A stretch of DNA of 62,198 nucleotides from positions 1 through 62,198 of the forward strand of contig NZ_PNOT02000328.1 in assembly GCF_002879535.1 (NCBI RefSeq), written 5' to 3'. The notes under the pieces are model-generated. The model was not told the DNA's origin. It made no database searches and was given only the letters and a program-made list of their open reading frames with translations. Shown piece after piece: positions 56,335 to 62,198 of this stretch. The DNA is from Mesorhizobium intechi. Its GTDB lineage: Bacteria > Pseudomonadota > Alphaproteobacteria > Rhizobiales > Rhizobiaceae. Position numbers and translations under genes: made by a program. Numbering within the stretch: position 1 is the first letter of the stretch; every line of letters begins with the position of its first letter.

Positions 56335-57060
56335 TTGAAACATGTTCTTGTCATTGACGATGATGCCGCAATGCGACGCCTCATCTCCCAGTATCTCATG
56401 ATGCATGCCTTGAAGGTGACCGCAGTCAACGATAGCAAGCAGTTTAACTACGTTCTATCGCATGAGCCAGTCGATCTCGTGGTTGTTGACCTCAACCTCG
56501 GCCGGGAGGATGGGCTTGCCATCGTCCGCAACCTCGCGACGAAATCGGATTTACCCATCATAGTGATCAGCGGCGACCGGCTTGATGAGGCGGAAAAAGT
56601 CGTTGCGCTGGAGCTCGGCGCAACCGATTTCATTCCCAAGCCTTTCGGGCTGCGCGAGTTCTTGGCCCGCATTCGAGTAGGGCTACGCCAGCGCATTTCC
56701 AGTCCGCGAACGAAAGATCATCGCTCATTTCGGTTCGGAGCCTGGAAGCTCAGCGTCAAGCAGCGGCGACTGATCTGTGCGGAGCGTGGCGAAGTCAAGC
56801 TTACCGCATGTGAGTTCAACCTGCTGATCGCGTTCCTGGAGAACCCCCGCAATGTCCTATCCAGAGAACGGCTTTTGCTCGCGAGCCGTGTGCGTGGAGA
56901 AGAGGTCTACGATCGAAGTATCGATGTCCTAATCTTGCGCTTGCGCCGAAAGCTGGAGGCTGATGCGGCCAATCCAAGGCTAGTCAAGACATGCCGTGGT
57001 GCAGGGTATTTCTTCAACGCTGACGTAGACGTTAGCTACGGAGGCACCTTGGCCGCGTGA
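56335..57060 (+). CDS. virG: Response regulator VirG
   Basis: VirG is the OmpR-type activator of vir promoters. The 241-residue product begins KHVLVIDDDAAMRRLISQYL, has the phosphate-accepting Asp in LVVVDLNLG, the conserved Lys in FIPKPFGLREF, and a winged-helix DNA-binding domain (LTACEFNLLIAFLENP, VLILRLRRKLEAD, KTCRGAGYFF). The start is the TTG at 56335 after AAGGTGAG; Agrobacterium virG is also known to start at UUG. TTGAAAC at the start overlaps a partial vir-box match (GCCGTTGAAAC). Confidence 0.94.
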   Translation: MKHVLVIDDDAAMRRLISQYLMMHALKVTAVNDSKQFNYVLSHEPVDLVVVDLNLGREDGLAIVRNLATKSDLPIIVISGDRLDEAEKVVALELGATDFIPKPFGLREFLARIRVGLRQRISSPRTKDHRSFRFGAWKLSVKQRRLICAERGEVKLTACEFNLLIAFLENPRNVLSRERLLLASRVRGEEVYDRSIDVLILRLRRKLEADAANPRLVKTCRGAGYFFNADVDVSYGGTLAA

Positions 57061-57089
57061 CAGGAGCTATTCTGGAGATTGGCTGATGA

Positions 57090-57600
57090 AGCGTGGCGGT
57101 GTTTTCTGGCGGCCCTTAGCTCGGCGCCTGGATGTCTGACCCAAGGCAGCATCTCGTCGATCTGGCTGGGATGGCTGTTGACGATCCTGGTGGTGAGGAC
57201 GTCGGCGAGATAACCGAGTGACTCGACACCATCGAGCCTGCAGCTTTCGATCAACGACGCAATGACCGCCCAGTGTTCGGCACCGCCGTTCGAGCCGGCG
57301 AAGAGCGCGTTCTTGCGGACGGATTGAGCGCTCGACGGTGTTGTTGTCGATCTCGGTGCGACCGTCGTCAACGAAGCGCGAGAGGCCTTCGCAGCGTGAG
57401 AGCGTGTAGCGGATTGCCTTGGCGACCTTGGTCTTCTGACCGATCAGGCCGAGCTTTCACGCAGCCAAGGTTCAAGATGGCGACAATAGCGCGGCTATTT
57501 TCCCGACGCGTCGCACGGCGTTCATCGGCCGGTCGGCCGCGGATATCGTCCTCGATCTTATTGAGGTGGGCGATCGTCTCAGCGCCTCGCTGGCGATCGG
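57090..57600 (-). pseudogene. IS66-family transposase C-terminal remnant
   Basis: The minus strand encodes KIEDDIRGRPADERRATRR, then in another frame LGLIGQKTKVAKAIRYTLSR and EIDNNTVERSIRP, and in a third RKNALFAGSNGGAEHWAVIA and YLADVLTTRIVNSHP. This is the usual end of IS66 TnpC (RPADERRAVR, RYALSRWEGL, EIDNNTVERS.RP, RKN.LFAGSDGGAE). The frame breaks and missing N-terminus make it non-functional. Confidence 0.82.
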
Positions 57601-57700
57601 CGAGTTCCAGGCCTACATCGCCTTCCAACAGTGCCAGTCTGATCAATTGCGGCGAGAGCTACCGGTCCGGAGATCGCATCAGCCTCTCCGTCGCCAAAAG
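57600..57700 (+). pseudogene. Short ISKra4-type transposase fragment
   Basis: The plus strand carries ASLINCGESYRSGDRIS, which repeats the ASLINYGER..RSGDRIS segment of the remnant at 41270-42060, with matching DNA around it. About 100 bases remain, wedged between the IS66 remnant and the end of the C48 protease gene. Confidence 0.6.
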
Positions 57701-57724
57701 AGCTGTTCTGCTTAGCCGTCGAGC

Positions 57725-59794
57725 TCAACGCCCAGCGTCGGAGCGCTCTCTGCTCCTGAAGGAAGCCAGGAGGTCCGCTCGGGCTTGATCGGAGGCTTGG
57801 CCGATGGACGTTGTGTTTGCGTCGCTCGGCTGCCGCCCGATGGCGAGGCTTTGCGAATTGTCAGTCCTCTGCCTTTTCGCCGGTCTCAACGGCGCTGTGT
57901 AACGTTCAGTGTTGATGATGACGCCCCCGCTGTTCACGCGGTTGCTCCTGTGCAGTGTACTCGTCAGCTTGTCCTCGGCCTCGCGCGTCTGGCCCAAGTG
58001 CCGTTCCAACGGCGCTGGCGCGACCTGTCTGGCTTGCTGCTCTTGCAACGCGGCGTGTTGCACCTGCGACCCGGCTGCTGCCAAAGCTTCGGCGGGGCTT
58101 GCGGCAAGCTCGTGCGGCAAGCGGCCCTCTCTCAGTCGGTTTTGCAGCGCCTGCCGATCGGCGACGAGGTAGTTGAGGTGCAGCGGCAGCTGCTGGTCTG
58201 GCCGCTCTTCGTTCGCCAATCGACGAACCAGCTCGCGCGTGCCGTCCACCACGAAGACGCCGCAGTCAACAGCGTTTTTCTGCTGCGCCATGTCGGGTGT
58301 TACCAGGGTCGCGTCCAGTCTTGTAGCGAGCTTTCGTGCAGGCGCGTCGTTGTATCGCTGTTCATTTTGCTGGATGGAGTCGTAGTGATAGGCGACCGCT
58401 CTTTCCGGATCGCGGCGATCTACGAGGAGCAGCGACCAATGGGTGCCGTGGTCAATACCCACCCCATCGTTCACTGGCACGAACAGGAAGTCGGATGGGC
58501 CGGCGTTTCGATTATAAATCGACTGCAATGTGCCTCGCGCGTCTTGCTGCTCCATGTGGCGCAGCAGATGGGAGACCGACGGATCGACCAGCCGCGTCCG
58601 GGCGGCGAGCGCTGGATCGGCCTGCTGCAGCTGCTGCTCGAGGAATTCGTAATCCCTCTGGATATGTTCGTCGCCCAGCAGTTGGGTGGCCCCGAGCACC
58701 GCCCCCCGGGGGAGATTGGACGAGCCTGACGGAAGGGCTTCGATGTGTGCATCGGAGGAGGTGGTCAGATCGACCAACGGAACCCCGAGATGGGTGTCTG
58801 AGAGCCTGGCGGTCGCTGGCAAGGCGGGTCCCGGAGCCCTTGCCGGTACTGCTGCCGCTCCAGCTTCCCTTATCGCTCCGCGATGGAGGAGCCAAACGTC
58901 GTTGCCCCCCTCCGGCCTCCGGGCGGTGTAGCCGTGACCATTAATATCGAAGTGCCATTCCGGCTTTTCCGCATCTGGCAAGAGGCCATGGCGGTCCAAG
59001 AAAGAGAGCATTGCGTCTGGGACGCGTTGAGTCCCATGGGAGAAGTCTTTGGGGACGGCGAACGAAACGTTTATGGAGTCCTCGATCGCAGCCGGGGGCG
59101 CCTCGGACCTTGCTGAGGGCGCGGCTCCCGCATGCAGGCTTCCAATGTGTTCGGACCCTGTCCCTTGAACCGGTACCCCTTGCAATGGCAATTCACCCAA
59201 CTGCCGCATGGGGGGCTGCATCGGCACGCGGCCGCCTTCGCTCGGCGGCTGCTGAATGGCGATGCTTTGCGGATTATCAGTCCCCTGCCTCTCCGCCGGC
59301 CGCAACGGCGCCGTCGAATGTTCATTGTTGATGATGAACCGCTCGGGTGGCAGGAGGTTGCCCTGGTCAAGCGCATCCGGCCAGGGCCGGATCTGCTGTT
59401 GGCTGGCAGCCAAGACTGGCGGGGCGGCGGCCTCAACTCCGGCGTGCCCAGAGCCGGCCGCTGCCAAAGCGTCCGCCACGATCCTGTCTGACGCAGGCTT
59501 CGCATCGCGAACCCGTTCAAGCGCCAAGCGGAGAAAATCGTTGCCTGGAAACAACGCCTCGGCGAATTTGATCCGTGAATCATGATCCAGCCCAGAGATC
59601 GTCTGGCCCCGCCTCTCAAGCGCCTCAGAAAATCTGCGAAGACTACGACCATAGGCAACACGGGTGCTTGGGGCCAAGCTGCTGTCACTGGTCACTTGTT
59701 CTAAGACATGCGCATCTGCCTTTGAAGGCACCGCCACTGGCCACCGGCCAGTCGCTGAATAGCCCGGCTCATGATACGCACGCAGGACGTTCAA
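57725..59794 (-). CDS. C48 (Ulp1/SUMO protease) candidate T4SS effector, C-terminal part after a frameshift
   Basis: This 689-codon frame is the continuation of the frame at 59872-62198 after a one-base deletion; by itself it would start at ATG 59794. It holds a helical repeat, a linker module repeated elsewhere in the gene, and a Ulp1-type cysteine protease domain (about residues 335-555) with His452 (HGTHWSLL), Asp472 (YHYDSI), Gln505 and Cys511 (AVDCGVFV). The tail has AKRQRTDN, a possible nuclear signal, and ends with R672-x7-R680-x-R-x-R684 (RADLLASFRSRER), the pattern of VirD4-dependent Agrobacterium substrates. In M. loti R7A a C48 protease (Msi059) is a known VirB/D4 effector, and this gene next to virG is probably of that type. 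LPLHL at 536-540 also fits an EAR motif. Confidence 0.85.
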   Translation of the reverse strand: MNVLRAYHEPGYSATGRWPVAVPSKADAHVLEQVTSDSSLAPSTRVAYGRSLRRFSEALERRGQTISGLDHDSRIKFAEALFPGNDFLRLALERVRDAKPASDRIVADALAAAGSGHAGVEAAAPPVLAASQQQIRPWPDALDQGNLLPPERFIINNEHSTAPLRPAERQGTDNPQSIAIQQPPSEGGRVPMQPPMRQLGELPLQGVPVQGTGSEHIGSLHAGAAPSARSEAPPAAIEDSINVSFAVPKDFSHGTQRVPDAMLSFLDRHGLLPDAEKPEWHFDINGHGYTARRPEGGNDVWLLHRGAIREAGAAAVPARAPGPALPATARLSDTHLGVPLVDLTTSSDAHIEALPSGSSNLPRGAVLGATQLLGDEHIQRDYEFLEQQLQQADPALAARTRLVDPSVSHLLRHMEQQDARGTLQSIYNRNAGPSDFLFVPVNDGVGIDHGTHWSLLLVDRRDPERAVAYHYDSIQQNEQRYNDAPARKLATRLDATLVTPDMAQQKNAVDCGVFVVDGTRELVRRLANEERPDQQLPLHLNYLVADRQALQNRLREGRLPHELAASPAEALAAAGSQVQHAALQEQQARQVAPAPLERHLGQTREAEDKLTSTLHRSNRVNSGGVIINTERYTAPLRPAKRQRTDNSQSLAIGRQPSDANTTSIGQASDQARADLLASFRSRERSDAGR

Positions 59795-62181
59795 CGCCGG
59801 CCTTATATCCTTTATGTCAGTGTTTTTTGGAAAGAAGGTATCGAGGTGATCGACCAGGGATTGGTGATTTTTTAGATCGTCGCTTGGCCACGAGCGCCGA
59901 GATCATTTGCCAACCGGCGAAGTGCATACCTGTATTTTAGGACCGTGCTCTCGCTATATTTTTGCTGAGCCGCAGCGTGGGCGATCGCCTTATCGATAAG
60001 GTCCCGGTGTTCGTCGGACAAATGGGGATAGCCGGTGGCACGGGCGCCACTCGCGACAGGTTCGGCTCGGCGCGGCTCGGCCACATGCTGCTCAAAACCC
60101 GCTTGCCGCGCTTGGCCAGCATCCGGCAAGGGGCCAGGGCGGTTCAAGGAAGAGAGCATCGCGTCTGGGACGCGTTGGGTCCCATGGGAGAAGCCTTGGG
60201 GGACGGCGAATGAGACGTTTATGGAGTTCTCGATGGCAGCGGGGGGTGCCTCAGCCCTTGCGGAGGGCGCGGCCTCCGCATGCAGCCTTCCGATGTGTTC
60301 GGACCCTGTCCCTTGAACCGGTACCCCTTGCAATGGCAATTCACCCAATTGCCGCATGGGGGGCTGCATCGGCACGCGGCCGCCTGAATTGCCGATTTCG
60401 CGCGGCTGCTGCTGAATGGCGGCGGCTTGCGGCGTATTCAGGGCCCTCTGCCTCTTCGCTGGCCGGAACAGCGCTGTGGAATGTTCGTTGTTGATGATGT
60501 CCCCCTGGGGTGGCAGGTGGTTGCCCTGGTCAAGCGCATCCGGCGAGGGCCGGATCTGCTGTTGGCTGGCAGCCAAGACTGGCGGAGCGGCGGCCTGAAC
60601 TCCGGCGTGCCCAGATGTTGCGAAAGCGTCCGACACGCTTCTATTGGGGTCCTCCGGTCCAGCACGCATCCCTGGGTTGCTGAGCGAAGACGAGGCGGCT
60701 TGATCATCCTGCCGCTGCTGAAGCACTTCGCGGAACTCCTGTTCCAGTCGCAGAAGCTCCTCTGGATTGGTTGGCGGCTTGTGAGCTCGATTATCGAACA
60801 GCGGCCGCAAGGCCTCGGGAATCTCCGCATTGTGAACCCGCTGCAGCGCCAAGCGGAGTTTCTTGTTGCCTGGAAACAACGCCTCGGCGAGTTCGGTCCG
60901 CGAATTGTGATCCAGCCCAGAGATCGTCTGGCCCCGACTCTCAAGCTGCTCAGAAAATCTGCGAAGAAGACGACCATAGACGACACGGGTGCTTAAGGCC
61001 AACTCGCTGTCACTGCTTAATTTTTCCAAGATACGCGCATCTGGCTTTGAAGGCACCGCCGCTGGCCACCAGCCAGTCGCTGCATAGCCCGGATCATGAT
61101 ACGCACGTAGGACGTTCAACGCCGTTTTAATGCTCTGGTCATTCGGAAAGAAAGTATCGAGGTGATCGACCAGGGATTGGTGATTTTTTAGATCAGTCGC
61201 TTGGCCACGAGCGCCGAGATCATTCGCCAATCGGCGAAGCGCATTCGAGTATATTCGCAGCGTGTCCGCGCTCTGGTTTTGCTGAGCCGCAGCGCGGTCG
61301 ATCGCCTTATCAATAACATCCCGGTGTTCGGCGGACAGATGGGGATAGCTGGCAGCAGGGCCGCCAGCAGTCGCTGAATAGCCCGGCTCATGATACGCAC
61401 GCAGGGCCTTCAACGCGCTCTTCATATCAACGTCTTTCGGAAAGAAGGCACCGACGTGATCGACCAGGGATTTGTGATTTCTTAGATCGGTCGCTTGGCC
61501 ACGAGCGCTGAGATCATTCGCCAACCGGCGAAGTGCAAACGTGTATTTTCGGGCCGTGGTCTCGCCATATTTTTCCTGGGAGTGGGCGATCGCTCTATCA
61601 ATAAGGTCCCGGTGTTCGTCGGACAGATGGTGATAGCGGGAAGCACGGGCGCCACTCGCAAAAGGGTCGGCTCGGCGCGGCTCGGCCACGTGCTGCTCAA
61701 AGCCCGCTTGCCGCGCTTGGCTAGCATCCGGCAAGGGGCCAGGGCGGTCCAAGAAAGAGAGCATTGCGTCTGGGACGCGTTGAGTCCCATGGGAGAAGTC
61801 TTTGGGGACGGCGAACGAAACGTTTATGGAGTCCTCGATCGCAGCCGGGGGCGCCTCGGACCTTGCTGAGGGCGCGGCTCCCGCATGCAGCCTTCCGATG
61901 TGTTCGGACCCTGTCCCTTGAACCGGTACCCCTTGCAATGGCAATTCACCCAATTGCTGCATGGGGGGCTGCATCGGCATGCGGCCGCCTGAATTGCCGA
62001 TTTCGCTCGGCTGCTGCTGAATGGCGACGGCTTGCGGCCTATCCACGGCCCTCTGCCTCTCCGCTGGCCGCAACAGCGGTGTGGAATGTTCATTGTTGAT
62101 GATGCCCCCCTGGGGTGGCAGGTGGTTGCCCTGGTCGAGCGCATCCGGCGAGGGCCGGATCTGCTGTTGGCTGGCAGCCAA
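58988..62181 (-). repeat. Three copies of a 0.43-kb coding module in the C48 gene
   Basis: Copies lie at about 61733-62181, 60126-60576 and 58988-59413, starts 1605 and 1163 bases apart. Each encodes LAASQQQIRP.PDALDQGN, INNEHST, PMQPPM.QLGELPLQGVPVQ, and FAVP..FSHGTQRVPDAML. A short fourth relic (RPAKRQRTDNSQSLAI) is near the C-terminus. DNA identity is very high, so copy-number change by recombination is easy. Confidence 0.88.
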
Positions 62182-62198
62182 GACTGGCGGGGCGGCGG
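59872..62198 (-). CDS. C48 candidate effector, N-terminal repeat-rich part (runs off the right edge)
   Basis: The frame is open at the right edge, so the true start is outside. It holds two copies of a Pro/Gln-rich module (ASQQQIRPSPDALDQGNHLP, GELPLQGVPVQGTGSEHIG, INVSFAVP.FSHGTQRVPDAML) and several helical repeats of about 90 residues (HLSDEHRDLIDRAIAH, KYTFALRRLANDLSARGQA, DHVGAFFPKDVDMKSALKAL). The helical repeats resemble the SAM-like core-binding domain of tyrosine recombinases. It ends at a stop (59872-59874) caused by loss of one base: other repeats read GATC(A/G)GTCGC on the plus strand here, this one GATCGTCGC at 59875. The next frame then continues without a break into the protease part. 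Confidence 0.8.
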   Translation of the reverse strand, partial: AAPPVLAASQQQIRPSPDALDQGNHLPPQGGIINNEHSTPLLRPAERQRAVDRPQAVAIQQQPSEIGNSGGRMPMQPPMQQLGELPLQGVPVQGTGSEHIGRLHAGAAPSARSEAPPAAIEDSINVSFAVPKDFSHGTQRVPDAMLSFLDRPGPLPDASQARQAGFEQHVAEPRRADPFASGARASRYHHLSDEHRDLIDRAIAHSQEKYGETTARKYTFALRRLANDLSARGQATDLRNHKSLVDHVGAFFPKDVDMKSALKALRAYHEPGYSATAGGPAASYPHLSAEHRDVIDKAIDRAAAQQNQSADTLRIYSNALRRLANDLGARGQATDLKNHQSLVDHLDTFFPNDQSIKTALNVLRAYHDPGYAATGWWPAAVPSKPDARILEKLSSDSELALSTRVVYGRLLRRFSEQLESRGQTISGLDHNSRTELAEALFPGNKKLRLALQRVHNAEIPEALRPLFDNRAHKPPTNPEELLRLEQEFREVLQQRQDDQAASSSLSNPGMRAGPEDPNRSVSDAFATSGHAGVQAAAPPVLAASQQQIRPSPDALDQGNHLPPQGDIINNEHSTALFRPAKRQRALNTPQAAAIQQQPREIGNSGGRVPMQPPMRQLGELPLQGVPVQGTGSEHIGRLHAEAAPSARAEAPPAAIENSINVSFAVPQGFSHGTQRVPDAMLSSLNRPGPLPDAGQARQAGFEQHVAEPRRAEPVASGARATGYPHLSDEHRDLIDKAIAHAAAQQKYSESTVLKYRYALRRLANDLGARGQATI

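Noticed and set aside
1..62198. CRISPR arrays, tRNA and rRNA genes
   Set aside because: No regularly spaced short repeats, cloverleaf-like segments with CCA ends, or rRNA-like sequence were noticed on reading both strands.

Overview
The window looks like part of a Mesorhizobium-type symbiosis island (an integrative and conjugative element). The evidence is a complete fixNOQP-fixGHIS set, an FnrN regulator and two hemN genes, a NodD-type nod box in front of nodM, a NifA/sigma-54 promoter, a Trb conjugation operon with traG, a LuxI-type signal synthase, an alpha-carbonic anhydrase, and an Agrobacterium-like virA/virG/virB1-11 system next to a large C48 (Ulp1/SUMO-protease) candidate effector. 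GC content is high, coding is tightly packed in the operons, and the spaces between operons are filled with decayed genes and insertion-sequence remnants.

Layout. 1-4.3 kb: end of an unknown protein, a frameshifted DUF2971 gene, a Fic protein with an unusual promoter, and a tyrosine-integrase remnant. 4.5-15.5 kb: microaerobic respiration block on the minus strand (fixN-O-Q-P, fixG-H-I-S), with fnrN, a hemerythrin-like gene and hemN; FNR/FixK-type palindromes sit before fixN, fixG and hemN/fnrN. 16-28 kb: Trb mating-pair operon (traG, ribbon-helix-helix gene, trbB-C-D-E-J-L-F-G-I, DUF2274) without a trbK. 28-34 kb: two unknown ORFs, a second hemN with its own FixK-type box, an IS6 remnant, a NifA/sigma-54 promoter upstream of a porin, and a run of broken fragments (dapA-like, endonuclease/exonuclease/phosphatase, hemN). 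34-41 kb: nodM with nod box, a solo luxI with a lux-type box, an IS4 remnant, alpha-carbonic anhydrase, and a B3/4-lysE-dapA cluster. 41-57 kb: ISKra4-type remnant, a second nod box about 820 bp before virA, virA, the virB1-virB11 operon with a vir box, and virG. 57-62 kb: IS66 and ISKra4 remnants and the repeat-rich C48 protease gene, which carries a one-base frameshift and runs off the right edge.

How the parts fit (partly inference). Flavonoid/NodD would act through the two nod boxes on Nod-factor precursor supply (nodM) and on virA; VirA-VirG would then act through the vir box to make the VirB type IV secretion channel, whose likely cargo is the C48 protease ending in an exact R-x7-R-x-R-x-R tail like that of VirD4-dependent substrates. 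Inside the nodule, low oxygen acts through FnrN and at least four FNR/FixK-type boxes on cbb3 oxidase and haem synthesis, and NifA/RpoN on the promoter before the porin. The Trb system is a separate, conjugative type IV system, with traG as the only coupling ATPase visible here. No tRNA, rRNA, CRISPR array, origin or attachment site was recognised.
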